A stretch of DNA of 64,000 nucleotides from an uncultured Cohaesibacter sp. (GTDB lineage Bacteria; Pseudomonadota; Alphaproteobacteria; Rhizobiales; Cohaesibacteraceae), in the NCBI RefSeq assembly GCF_963676275.1, contig NZ_OY781091.1, forward strand, positions 1 to 64,000, given 5' to 3'. The notes under the pieces were generated by a model that had not been told where the DNA came from, did not search any database, and was given only the letters and a program-made list of their open reading frames with translations. The position numbers and the translations under genes were made by a program. This document shows positions 52,184-61,291 of this stretch, piece by piece. The first letter of the stretch is position 1, and the number at the start of each line of letters is the position of its first letter.

Positions 52184-52458
52184 CTAAATATCCGCACCCC
52201 ATGTCACCAAAAACAGACCTGTCCAATTTACTCCGCAAATGGCAATGAATCAAAGGGCTGCTGGCCGTTATACTGGACAAGGTTGCATAATATTTATCAC
52301 AATCTGTTCAATGTCAGCTTCAAAGGGGCAGGTCGAAGATCTCACATCTGTAGGGGATGACCGGTATTTGCCCGATCATGACGGTTCCCAACTGCTTCAA
52401 TGGCAGATTTCGGTGCTGGTATCTGAACGAGCCCCTGTTTTCTCCATCGGGCAGCCAT

Positions 52459-53166
52459 TCACGAGATTTGGAGAAAGTCTTGATAATTCTCCCCCGTGCC
52501 TGCGCAGAAATCGAACGCCGGTCCTGAGCAGCCTTCACCAATGGCATAGACCGTCAGGCCTGCCGCATGGGCTGACCTTGCTCCGGGCAGGGAATCCTCG
52601 AAGGCACAGACATCCTTCGGGTCGAGATCAAGCGCGCGCACTGTTGTCAGGTAGGGAAGCGGGTGTGGCTTCCCCTTGGGCAGTTCTGATCCCGAAACAA
52701 TGGTTTCAACCTTGTCGGTGATGCCAAGTTCTGCCATTGCGCTCACGATATGGCGGCGCGGAGAGGAGGAGCAAATGGCAATCCTCTGGCCCGCTTTGTG
52801 CAGCTCCATGAGCAAATCGGCTGCCCCTTCAACGGGGAAGCGCATTTCAGGGAGCAAAATATCGGCCCGCGCACCGATCTGGTTTCCAATTTCTGTCTTC
52901 TCGTCCTGCGACAAGGGGCGGCCAAACACTTCATCGAGAAAATCAGAGAGCCCTCTACCGACATGGGCATTCAAAACCGCTTTGGCCGGTGTGATGCCAT
53001 GGCGCGCGAGTATCATCACTTTCGCCTCTTCCCAGACATGTTCTGAATGAACCAGCGTACCATCCAGATCAAAGATCGAGGCCCTGAAAGAGGCAAGTTC
53101 ACGGAACATGCTGCTCGATAATTGATCGGCTTTACTAGGCTTTGACGGCATGGGGGATGCTTTCAT
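52459..53166 (-). CDS. HAD superfamily (subfamily IA) phosphatase
   Basis: A 235-residue HAD hydrolase. Motif I is FDLDGTLVHSE, motif II is ICSSSPR, the lysine is in GSELPKGKPHPLPY and motif IV is CAFEDSLPGARSA. The layout is that of beta-phosphoglucomutase and small sugar phosphatases such as YniC. It lies 80 bases downstream of an importer ATPase on the same strand, so it could dephosphorylate an imported sugar phosphate. The N-terminal 20 residues before MFRELASF may not be translated. Confidence 0.85.
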   Translation of the reverse strand: MKASPMPSKPSKADQLSSSMFRELASFRASIFDLDGTLVHSEHVWEEAKVMILARHGITPAKAVLNAHVGRGLSDFLDEVFGRPLSQDEKTEIGNQIGARADILLPEMRFPVEGAADLLMELHKAGQRIAICSSSPRRHIVSAMAELGITDKVETIVSGSELPKGKPHPLPYLTTVRALDLDPKDVCAFEDSLPGARSAHAAGLTVYAIGEGCSGPAFDFCAGTGENYQDFLQIS

Positions 53167-53246
53167 GATGACTGATATGGCGCCCGGCGTGCGTTACCCG
53201 ATGGAGCCAGAAAATATACAAAGGCTTGTATTGACATCGCGCTGGC

Positions 53247-54317
53247 TTATGCATCGCAGGGAACCAGCCTCAGATCTGCAATGGAAATATCGATGCCCAC
53301 CGTCTGGCCGACTGAAATTGGCTGGCCTACAGCCGGGTTTATGATGAACAATTCGCCGAAGTCTCCCTGAACCGTATATTGGATCTCATTGCCGAGATAA
53401 GCGGCGTAGGTCACTTCACCTTGAAATGGAACATTCTTGTTTACCGGATCAAGCCGAAGATGGTGCGGGCGCAGAACAGCCTGAGCCTGTCCCTTGAGAC
53501 TGGTGCCGATTGGGACATGGATCTGTTTGCTTCCCAACCGGATTTCGGTGCTTGCCTTATCGGTTGAGAGGATATCGCAATTGACGAGGTTGGAATCGCC
53601 GATGAAGTCGGCAATGAAGGCGGAATTGGGCCGCTCGTAAAGATCATGCGGCGTACCTTCTTGTGCGATCTCGGCATTTTTCATCACGATGATACGGTCC
53701 GAGACGGCCATGGCCTCTTCCTGATCGTGGGTTACATAAACCGCTGTCAGGTTGAGTTCCTGCTGGATCTTGCGAATCTCTTCCCGCACATGGCGGCGCA
53801 GTTTGGCGTCAAGGTTCGACAGCGGTTCGTCGAGGAGCAACACTTCCGGTTCCAGAACGACGGCGCGGGCGACCGCAACGCGCTGCTGCTGACCGCCAGA
53901 GAGTTCGCTGGGCAGGCGTGCGCCAAAGCCCTCAAGGCCGACCATCTTCAGGCCCTCTCCGGCTTTCTCTGCGGCCTGCTTCTTCGGCATGCCGTTGACC
54001 GTCAACCCATAGGCGACATTTTCTGCCACTGTCATGTGGGGAAAGAGCGCATAGGACTGAAAGACCATCGATACCTTGCGATAGGTTGCCGACAGATGTG
54101 TTACGTCCTCGCCGCCAATGATGATCCTGCCTTCTGTCGCGCTTTCGAGCCCTGCAATGAGGCGCAAGGTTGTGGTCTTGCCGCAGCCGCTTGGCCCAAG
54201 CAGGGTCACCAGCTGGCCCGGTTCAATCGACAGATTGAGCTGCTTTATCGCTGTCACTGCCCCATATTTCTTGACGACTTTCTCGAAATATACGGAGCCT
54301 TTTTGAAACTGTTCCAT
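53247..54317 (-). CDS. ABC transporter ATP-binding protein (AfuC/FbpC type)
   Basis: A 356-residue ATPase. Walker A is GPSGCGKTTT, the signature LSGGQQQR, Walker B VLLLDEPLSNLD, and the switch histidine lies in VTHDQEEA. A C-terminal TOBE-like regulatory domain follows from about residue 285. The family covers iron (FbpC), sugar phosphate (AfuC), phosphonate and spermidine importers. It lies 22 bases after the permease gene. The start at 54317 (MEQFQKGS) is preferred to 54362. Confidence 0.92.
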   Translation of the reverse strand: MEQFQKGSVYFEKVVKKYGAVTAIKQLNLSIEPGQLVTLLGPSGCGKTTTLRLIAGLESATEGRIIIGGEDVTHLSATYRKVSMVFQSYALFPHMTVAENVAYGLTVNGMPKKQAAEKAGEGLKMVGLEGFGARLPSELSGGQQQRVAVARAVVLEPEVLLLDEPLSNLDAKLRRHVREEIRKIQQELNLTAVYVTHDQEEAMAVSDRIIVMKNAEIAQEGTPHDLYERPNSAFIADFIGDSNLVNCDILSTDKASTEIRLGSKQIHVPIGTSLKGQAQAVLRPHHLRLDPVNKNVPFQGEVTYAAYLGNEIQYTVQGDFGELFIINPAVGQPISVGQTVGIDISIADLRLVPCDA

Positions 54318-54339
54318 GATTTTCTCCAGAATTATGTCC

Positions 54340-56514
54340 TCAGGCGGCTTCGACGCGATCACTTCGGCGCAACTTTCTGCGGCCGATGATGAGCTGCATC
54401 AGCAGGATTGCAAACAGCATGGTGACGATGAGCACGGCGGAATAGGCGATGGCCAAGCCGAATTCACCATTCTCGACCCGTCCGACAATGAACGATGTGG
54501 CCATGTTGTGGTTGGCGCTGACAAGGAAGATCACCGCGCTGACAGACGTGATGGAGCGCACGAAACTGTAGGTGAGCGCAGCCAGAATGGCCGGTCCCAA
54601 CAGCGGAGCGATCACGCGCCTGACGGTGGTAAAGCTGTTGGCCCCAAGGGTGATCGAGGCTTCATCAAGGCTCTTGTCGAGCTGCGACATGGCGGCAATC
54701 CCGCCGCGCACGCCAACCGGCATGTTGCGGAACACAAACACAATGATCAGGATGATGCCCGTTCCGGTCAACTCGATGGGCGGGAAGTTGAAGGCCATGA
54801 TATAGCTGACGCCGATCACCGTGCCCGGAATGGCGAAACTGAGCATGGTGCTGAACTCGAAGGCATTCTTGCCCGCAAATTTCTGGCGAACCAGCAGGTA
54901 GGCAGTGGCCAGTCCAACGAGCGCTGTCAGCGGTGCGGCGATGGTCGATATGGTCAGCGTGGTGAAGAAGCTGTCCCAGGCAACACCTGTCCAGCGGATG
55001 CCATTGGTGAAGTCGATGGAGAAGCCCCTGACATAGTGGTGCAGGGTGAAGCTGTGATCATAGCCCCAGAGTTTCACCAGGCTGCCGAAGAAAATCATCA
55101 CATAGACGATTGCGGTGAAGGCAGCCCAGGGCAGGGCGGTGGCGTAGCAGGTCCATTTGAGTCCCTTGTTGAGCGCTGCATGGCGACCGGAATCGGCCTT
55201 GCCCGTGACCGTTGCGTAGGACTTGTTGCCCAGCCACTTGCGCTGAACCAGAAAGGCCGAAAGTGTCAGGGTCAGAAGGGCGATGGAGAGAATAGCCGCC
55301 TTTGGCGGGTCGGCAACGGCCCCCACGATGGCAAAATAGATTTCCGTCGACAGCACATTGAAGTTGCCTCCCAGAACCAGCGGGTTGCCGAAGTCGGCGA
55401 TGCTTTCAATGAAGCCGAGCAGGAAGGCATTGGCAAGGCCGGGGCGCATCAGCGGCAGCGAGACATGGCGGAAGGTCTGCCAGCGGTTGGCATTAAGGGT
55501 CTGCGAGGCCTCTTCCATGGAAGGGCTGATGCCTTCCACCACCCCGATCAGTACCAGAAAGGCGATCGGCGTGAAGGAGAGAAGCTGCGCCAGATAGATG
55601 CCGCCAAAGCCGTAGATCCAGCGAGCGGGTTCAATGCCGAGCATGTCGGCCAGCAATTGTGTGATGGTGCCAGAGCGCCCGAACAAGAGAATAAGCGCCA
55701 GACCGATAACGAAGGGCGGGGTGATAATCGGAATGATCGTAAGAACGCGCAGGAGCTTTTTGGCCTTGAAATCCGTTCGCGTGAAGATGAGAGCAAAGGC
55801 CAAGCCCAGAAGCGTCGTGCCAGCCCCGGTCAGCGCACCCAGAATGACAGAGTTGATGGCTGGCCCGCAGGAGCCGCCGACAAGGCAGCCAAGGCCCCAG
55901 ATGTCGGCCGAGAAGAAGCGTGGGAAGAAGGCCGTCAGCGACCAGCCGCCGTCGTCAATCTCGAAGGCCCGGATGAGGATATGAACCACAGGGAAGAAGA
56001 CGAAGATACCGACAAGCGTAATGATCAGCCCGATGAGGCCGACAATGAAGGCATCGCCTCTGCCCTTCCCCATTGAGGATATTGAGGTGGTCAATACGAA
56101 AAGAAGCGCCAGCAGAACCACCAGCGCACCAGCCCCCAGCCCAATCTGGCCGCTCGCCCCTCCGAGAGGCTCGAACAGGCCGGAGAGAAAGCGCGGCCCG
56201 CTGCGCACGATGCTGAGGCCCTGCACGGCTGACAGGATCAGGCCCGAAGCAGCAGCAAGGCCCATGCACTTTGCCTTGGCAACAGCCGACATGGGAGCGA
56301 GCAGCAATCCGCCGATCACCAGCATGGCAATCGCGGGAGCCAGAAGATATGCCTTGCCATACAGGAGAACCTGCAACAAAGCCGGGGCGGTGTAAGCATC
56401 GGTAAAGGTGCTGATCCATTCGAAGGACCAGAAGGGATCATCGAGGCTGTACCATGGCAACAGGCAATAACCTATCGCGCCCACAATCAGCCAAAGGCCG
56501 TTTGTGCGTGACAT
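54340..56514 (-). CDS. ABC transporter permease, fused two-domain (AfuB/FbpB type)
   Basis: A 724-residue inner-membrane protein with two permease cores and extra N-terminal spans. Each core has the EAA loop: MEEASQTLNANRWQTFRHVSLPLMRPGL in the first and LDEASITLGANSFTTVRRVIAPLLGP in the second. The length is near AfuB (about 690) and much more than common FbpB (about 500-560). The start at 56514 (MSRTNG) is preferred. It is the second gene of the importer operon. Confidence 0.9.
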   Translation of the reverse strand: MSRTNGLWLIVGAIGYCLLPWYSLDDPFWSFEWISTFTDAYTAPALLQVLLYGKAYLLAPAIAMLVIGGLLLAPMSAVAKAKCMGLAAASGLILSAVQGLSIVRSGPRFLSGLFEPLGGASGQIGLGAGALVVLLALLFVLTTSISSMGKGRGDAFIVGLIGLIITLVGIFVFFPVVHILIRAFEIDDGGWSLTAFFPRFFSADIWGLGCLVGGSCGPAINSVILGALTGAGTTLLGLAFALIFTRTDFKAKKLLRVLTIIPIITPPFVIGLALILLFGRSGTITQLLADMLGIEPARWIYGFGGIYLAQLLSFTPIAFLVLIGVVEGISPSMEEASQTLNANRWQTFRHVSLPLMRPGLANAFLLGFIESIADFGNPLVLGGNFNVLSTEIYFAIVGAVADPPKAAILSIALLTLTLSAFLVQRKWLGNKSYATVTGKADSGRHAALNKGLKWTCYATALPWAAFTAIVYVMIFFGSLVKLWGYDHSFTLHHYVRGFSIDFTNGIRWTGVAWDSFFTTLTISTIAAPLTALVGLATAYLLVRQKFAGKNAFEFSTMLSFAIPGTVIGVSYIMAFNFPPIELTGTGIILIIVFVFRNMPVGVRGGIAAMSQLDKSLDEASITLGANSFTTVRRVIAPLLGPAILAALTYSFVRSITSVSAVIFLVSANHNMATSFIVGRVENGEFGLAIAYSAVLIVTMLFAILLMQLIIGRRKLRRSDRVEAA

Positions 56515-56618
56515 TGTTTTCTTCCCTCTTTGAAATGGCAACGCATTGTCTGCCAAGTCAGGGCACCGGGAGACCGGCACCCTGACAATCTGGCAGACAC
56601 AGGTTCCTGTTCAGACCA

Positions 56619-57638
56619 TCAACTGGCTGGTTTGACTTCCTTGTCCCAACGGTTCAACAGGCGCTTGCGCGTCTCGGAAGCCCCGTAGGTGGCAAAGTCA
56701 TAATCGATAAGCTTGATGGTTTCGAGGGCGGGGGACTCGGGCGGTACGGTTGCCTTGCTGTTGGAAGGAACGTTGTATACGCCGACTTCCGGACCACGGG
56801 ACTGGGCTTCGGCGCTCAGAACGAACTCGACCCATTTCTTGGCCGCGTCGACGTTGCGAGCCCCTTTGATGATGCTGACACCGCCAACCTCATAGCCGGT
56901 TCCTTCGCAGGGCGGCACGATCTTCAGCGGGAAGCCGGCTTTGGCCAGTTTCACCATGTCATGCATGAAGCCGATGGAAATGCCGGTCTCGCCGCGTGCT
57001 GCTGCCTTTGAGGGAGCCGAACCGGACTTGGTATACTGGTTCACATTCTCGCCAATCTCGGCCAGAAGTTTGAAGGCATCATCTTCGCCGAACAGCTGAA
57101 CCAGAGTGGCAAGCTCGGTATAGGCCGTACCGGAACTGTTCGGGTTGGCGACCTGAATTTCACCCTTGTAGGCAGCATCCTTGAGGTCATGCCAGCAGGA
57201 GGGAGGCTTGATGCCCTTGTCCTTGAGCACATCCGCATTATAGGCGATACCAAGCGCACCGGCATGAATGCCGATTGTCTTGCCGTCCGAAATGTCGGCC
57301 ATGTTGACGGCCCAGCCAAGCAGATCTGTCGGCGCGACGCCGGACGGCTGGGTGAGATCTTCAGCCGCTGCGATCAGATGCGGGTCGCCTGTGCCACCCC
57401 ACCAGACGTCGATTTTCGGGTTGCCGACCTCGGCGCGGATCTGGGCCAGAGTTTCACCGGTCGACTTGCGAACCATGGACACGTCGATCCCGGTGGCCAC
57501 TTCAAAATTGTTGGCCATCAGGTCACACCAGTCCTGCTCGTTCGAGCAGACGACATTCAGTTTGTCTGCAGCAAGCGCTCCGCCTGCATAAAGGCCAAGC
57601 GTAAGGGTTGCAGCGCCAAGCAGCATCTTCTTTTTCAT
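56619..57638 (-). CDS. ABC transporter substrate-binding protein (AfuA/FbpA type)
   Basis: A 339-residue periplasmic binding protein with signal peptide MKKKMLLGAATLTLGLYAGGALAA. Typical patterns are LNVVCSNEQDWCDLMANNFE, DVWWGGTGDPH and GIAYNADVLKDKGI. The mature protein lacks an obvious tandem tyrosine pair used by FbpA to bind ferric iron, and the adjacent HAD phosphatase and two-component system suggest an AfuA-like ligand such as a hexose phosphate. The start at 57638 follows GGAGG five bases upstream. Confidence 0.87.
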   Translation of the reverse strand: MKKKMLLGAATLTLGLYAGGALAADKLNVVCSNEQDWCDLMANNFEVATGIDVSMVRKSTGETLAQIRAEVGNPKIDVWWGGTGDPHLIAAAEDLTQPSGVAPTDLLGWAVNMADISDGKTIGIHAGALGIAYNADVLKDKGIKPPSCWHDLKDAAYKGEIQVANPNSSGTAYTELATLVQLFGEDDAFKLLAEIGENVNQYTKSGSAPSKAAARGETGISIGFMHDMVKLAKAGFPLKIVPPCEGTGYEVGGVSIIKGARNVDAAKKWVEFVLSAEAQSRGPEVGVYNVPSNSKATVPPESPALETIKLIDYDFATYGASETRKRLLNRWDKEVKPAS

Positions 57639-57756
57639 ATGATCCTCCCGATCAAGAAAATTGACTTCCTGCCTTTCGAACCATTGTCTCATCCCGAATT
57701 CGAAAGGACTTGCCTGAAGCCTACAAGGCGCCAATGGCCCGGAGCGACCATTGGCC

Positions 57757-57814
57757 GGTTAACAAAACCCGGCGCCAACCTGTTTCGTGTTAACAATGTT
57801 ACATTTGTTTAAAG
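57757..57814. promoter_or_regulatory. TGTTAACA-type direct repeats in divergent promoter
   Basis: GGTTAACAA at 57757-57765, then three tandem 9-mers TGTTAACAA, TGTTACATT and TGTTTAAAG at 57788-57814. The GTTAAC copies are 31 bases apart, about three helical turns. Tandem direct repeats are the usual target of OmpR-type regulators. The spacer separates the importer operon from the response-regulator gene. Confidence 0.45.
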
Positions 57815-57937
57815 ACTCGATCTAAGTTGAAACCAAATCACTGAGGACAAGCTACCTCGATTGAGGCAGAATGACACAAGCCCTGCTGTGCAGCTCAGTG
57901 GCCCATAGGATCATTCCATTTTTCGGGAGGAGAATAA

Positions 57938-58681
57938 ATGGAAGATTTCACGGAGAGGAGAGCGCGGATCGCCATCGTGGATGACGACCCGACGATAAGG
58001 CAGTCCCTTTCCGACCTCTTGTTTGCAAATGGGTTCGAGCCTGTTCCCTTGCGCGGAAGCCATGACTATTTCGCTCTGGGGGCAGACCCCAAACTGGATC
58101 TGGCTTTGATCGACTTGCGGCTCGACGGCGAGTCCGGGTTGACCCTGACAATGACCATTCGCCAGAGACAGGATTTGCCGGTCGTCATGCTGACCGGGGT
58201 CGGTGACGAGACCGACAAGATTGTCGGGCTGGAAACCGGAGCGGATGATTACATTCTGAAGCCCTTCAATCCACGCGAACTGGTCGCACGGGTGCGTGCC
58301 GTATTGCGTCGCTACGGCCACAATATCGGTCATGTTCTGCCCTCTTCTTCGGCGGCGGAAAATATGGATTTCGGCGACAAGCTGCTGGATCGGGAAAGCC
58401 GCCAGCTGTTCGACGCGGCTGGAGACGAGGTCCACCTCACGAATGCCGAATATCGCTTGCTCGAATATCTGCTTCTGCATCCCAACGAGATCATTCCCCG
58501 GCCGCGCCTGCTGGCCGAAATCGGCAGTGATCTGTCGCAATATGTCGATCGCACGATCGATGTGCTGATCCTGCGCCTCAGGCGCAAGATCGAGAGCGTG
58601 CCTTCCAAGCCGGTGCATCTGCAAACCCGACGCGGGCAGGGCTATATCTTCGTGCCCCACCCGCAAGGAGATGCGCGGTGA
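57938..58681 (+). CDS. OmpR-type response regulator
   Basis: A 247-residue two-component regulator. The receiver has the acidic triplet DDD at 15-17, phosphoacceptor Asp59 (LALIDLRLDG), and lysine in YILKPFNPRE; the C-terminal winged helix has LTNAEYRLLEYLLLHPNEIIPR and VDRTIDVLILRLRRKIE. Its stop overlaps the start of the sensor kinase gene. The divergent AfuABC-type importer is the likely target. Confidence 0.95.
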   Translation: MEDFTERRARIAIVDDDPTIRQSLSDLLFANGFEPVPLRGSHDYFALGADPKLDLALIDLRLDGESGLTLTMTIRQRQDLPVVMLTGVGDETDKIVGLETGADDYILKPFNPRELVARVRAVLRRYGHNIGHVLPSSSAAENMDFGDKLLDRESRQLFDAAGDEVHLTNAEYRLLEYLLLHPNEIIPRPRLLAEIGSDLSQYVDRTIDVLILRLRRKIESVPSKPVHLQTRRGQGYIFVPHPQGDAR

Positions 58682-61242
58682 TGGCTTTTTTCCGCCATCT
58701 CGACATCAAGGGGCGATTGTGGACTGCGTTGGCGCTGTTATCCCTGTCGACGATCAGTGTCGGCATCATCGCATGGATCGGTCTTGACCGGGCCGACAGC
58801 GAGATGCAGTCGCTCCATCGCCAGACTCTGGCACAGGTTGCCAAGTCACTCGAATTGTCCAAGCAATCTTCCGACATCGCAACCTCTGCTCCGTTCCTGC
58901 TCAACTACCGTTCGCAATACAGGATCGAGCGCGAAGGACAGACCCTGATCGAGAAGCTGGAACATATCGTCAGCAACTGGCCCACACTGGCCGGTGGTCT
59001 ATCCTCGCCCGTCTATGCTTTCGAGAGTGAAATCACCGACGCCATTGGCGAGATGTATACGGCGGTGCGAGATCTGATCCGCGCCGCCGGCGGCCTCAAT
59101 TACGAGCGCAACGTCACGCAGATCCGCTTTGAGTCGATCCGCAAGCTCGAACGGGTCTTTTATGATCAGGCAACCGATCCGGATCAGAATGACAGCTACC
59201 GCCGGACATGGTTTCTGCTGCAGGCGCAAAGCAATGCCCTCTCAGGTGCTGCCCATTCAAAAAACCTGCTCGGTGTTGGAGAATATCAGAGGCGGAACCA
59301 GTCCCTGCTGATGCGCCTCGAGAAGGCGAAGTCAACGCCTCAGCAGGCGCAATTTGCCAAGAAGCTAAACTGGCTTGCGGACGGAAAGCAGGGGCTGTTC
59401 GAGGTTCGCCGTCGTGAGCTGACACACAATCTCAACGCCCAGAATGCCCTGTTCCGCATCCGGCTGAAGGCAGTCTTCATCAACGATCTGTCTGCGCGCT
59501 TTGCACGCAATGCCGAGGATTTCCTCTCGCAAGGACGGCTTCAAACCTCGAGCAAGCTGAGCGTGACCAAGGCGCTGATCATGCTCGCCGGCGTCCTGAG
59601 CATCAGCATTGCGCTCGCTGCGGCCTTTTTCGTCTCACGCTATGTCACGGCCAACATTGAGGCCATCACCAGCGCCATGGTTCGACTGGCACAGGGGGAC
59701 CGCAGTTCCAAGCTGACCCTGAAGATCTCGGCCAACGACGAAATTGCCAAGCTCATCCAGTCCTTTCGCATGTTCCGGGCCAACACGCTTCGGCTCGACC
59801 GCTCCCACCGCCAGTTGAACCGCAAGAATGCTCTGTTCGAACGGGTGTTCGACAATATCAATGACGGGGTTGCGATCACCTCGGAAGACGGGCGTCTCAA
59901 CGCCGCAAATGCCAGTTTTGGCACTATCCTGAAACTGCCCGCAGGCCGGGCTCTGCGCAATGAGCTGCTATGGGGCATATTCAAGGACACCGTTTTTGCC
60001 AAGGACGCGATTGAGGCTCGCGAACGGATGCAGAGCGGAGATTTCGTCATCCTGACCGGGACGGATGGTTCAATCATCGAAGTGCGCCACAGTCCGCTCG
60101 CCCACGGCGGAAGGGTCTGGCTTTTCTCCGATGCCACGGAACGCAAGAAAATGGAGGAGCGCGTCGCCCAGATCCGACATATCGAAGGCCTCGGCAAAGT
60201 GAGTGGGGAGGTGGCCCACGATTTCGGAAATGTTCTCTCCAGCATATCGGCCAACATTCATCTGTTCCAACAAGATCCGGATGGGGCAAACGCCCTTGAA
60301 TTCATTGATCGTATCAACAATGCGACGGAGATAGGGACCTCTCTGGTGCAACGTCTTCTGGCCTTTGCTCGCAAACAGGCGCTGTCGCCGGAACTGGTCG
60401 ATCTGGAACTGCTGGTCGAGGGGCTGTCCGATCTCATCAGCATCGGTCTCAAGGATGGCGTCGAGCTTGAAACACATATCAAGGATAGCCCCCTGATCGT
60501 CAGGGTCGATCCGGGTCAACTCGAAAATGCCATTCTCAATCTGTGTCTCAACAGCAATCAGGCGATTGGTTCAGCGGGCAAGATTGACTTGATCGTGCGC
60601 GCCTCATCTGAAGGCAATGCGGTGATTGAAGTCAGCGACAATGGCGTCGGCATGAGTGCGACCATCAAGGAGCGGGCCTTCGAGCCCTTCTATTCGGATC
60701 GCCCCGACGGCTCGCTCGGAACTGGTCTCGGATTACCCATGGTCTATGGTTATATCAAGCAAAGCGGGGGGGACATTGAAATCGAGAGCGCTCCGAATGA
60801 GGGCACGACGATCCGCTTGTTTCTGCCGCTCGTCGATCAAACCTTTGAACAGAGCGCTCGCACCTGCGAGGGCATGCGTGCTTTGGTGATCGAAGACGAT
60901 CCTGCGGACCGAAAGGCTGCCCTGGAAATCCTGTCGGGCCTTGGCATCGAAAGCGAAGCAATTACCACTTTCAATGGAGGGCAGACGGCCATCCGCTCTG
61001 ACCGTGCCTATGACTTCATCTTGTCCGACCTTCATCTGGACGATGGCAGGGAAGCTTGGCCACTGGTTCGGATGAGCATGGAAGAACGACCTGAAACGCT
61101 GTTTTTCATCGTGTCTGGCCACCTTCCCCGGCAGCATCCATTTTCCGCAGACCAAGCCCTTGTCAGTTGTTTCGCCAAGCCGCTCACCAAAGATCTCGTG
61201 ATAACGGCGCTGGCACAATCAAGACCCCGACGCGCAGGATGA
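58678..61242 (+). CDS. Hybrid sensor histidine kinase
   Basis: An 854-residue membrane-bound hybrid kinase. Transmembrane helices at about 15-35 and 298-320 enclose a long, mainly helical periplasmic domain. Then come HAMP, a PAS domain (VFDNINDGVAITSEDGRLNAANASF), an H-box GEVAHDFGNVL (His near 513), an N-box NLCLNSNQAIG, G-boxes, and a C-terminal receiver with Asp in FILSDLHLDDG. The large sensor domain may read occupancy of the periplasmic binding protein, as in TorS/TorT-type systems. The start is GTG 58678 (seven bases after AAGGAG) or ATG 58681. Confidence 0.93.
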   Translation: MMAFFRHLDIKGRLWTALALLSLSTISVGIIAWIGLDRADSEMQSLHRQTLAQVAKSLELSKQSSDIATSAPFLLNYRSQYRIEREGQTLIEKLEHIVSNWPTLAGGLSSPVYAFESEITDAIGEMYTAVRDLIRAAGGLNYERNVTQIRFESIRKLERVFYDQATDPDQNDSYRRTWFLLQAQSNALSGAAHSKNLLGVGEYQRRNQSLLMRLEKAKSTPQQAQFAKKLNWLADGKQGLFEVRRRELTHNLNAQNALFRIRLKAVFINDLSARFARNAEDFLSQGRLQTSSKLSVTKALIMLAGVLSISIALAAAFFVSRYVTANIEAITSAMVRLAQGDRSSKLTLKISANDEIAKLIQSFRMFRANTLRLDRSHRQLNRKNALFERVFDNINDGVAITSEDGRLNAANASFGTILKLPAGRALRNELLWGIFKDTVFAKDAIEARERMQSGDFVILTGTDGSIIEVRHSPLAHGGRVWLFSDATERKKMEERVAQIRHIEGLGKVSGEVAHDFGNVLSSISANIHLFQQDPDGANALEFIDRINNATEIGTSLVQRLLAFARKQALSPELVDLELLVEGLSDLISIGLKDGVELETHIKDSPLIVRVDPGQLENAILNLCLNSNQAIGSAGKIDLIVRASSEGNAVIEVSDNGVGMSATIKERAFEPFYSDRPDGSLGTGLGLPMVYGYIKQSGGDIEIESAPNEGTTIRLFLPLVDQTFEQSARTCEGMRALVIEDDPADRKAALEILSGLGIESEAITTFNGGQTAIRSDRAYDFILSDLHLDDGREAWPLVRMSMEERPETLFFIVSGHLPRQHPFSADQALVSCFAKPLTKDLVITALAQSRPRRAG

Positions 61243-61291
61243 GGACACGCTGATGACAACTGAGCGCCTCGCCATGCTGCCATCAGGTTGA

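Noticed and set aside
54316-56076. 586-codon plus-strand frame opposite the fused permease gene
   Set aside because: The permease frame has two EAA loops and clear membrane helices. The antisense frame is a low-complexity mix of charged residues with no fold.
53247-57638. Simple annotation as ferric iron ABC transporter FbpABC
   Set aside because: The permease length, lack of an obvious iron-binding tyrosine pair, and the phosphatase and two-component neighbours favour an AfuABC-like substrate. Iron is kept only as an alternative.
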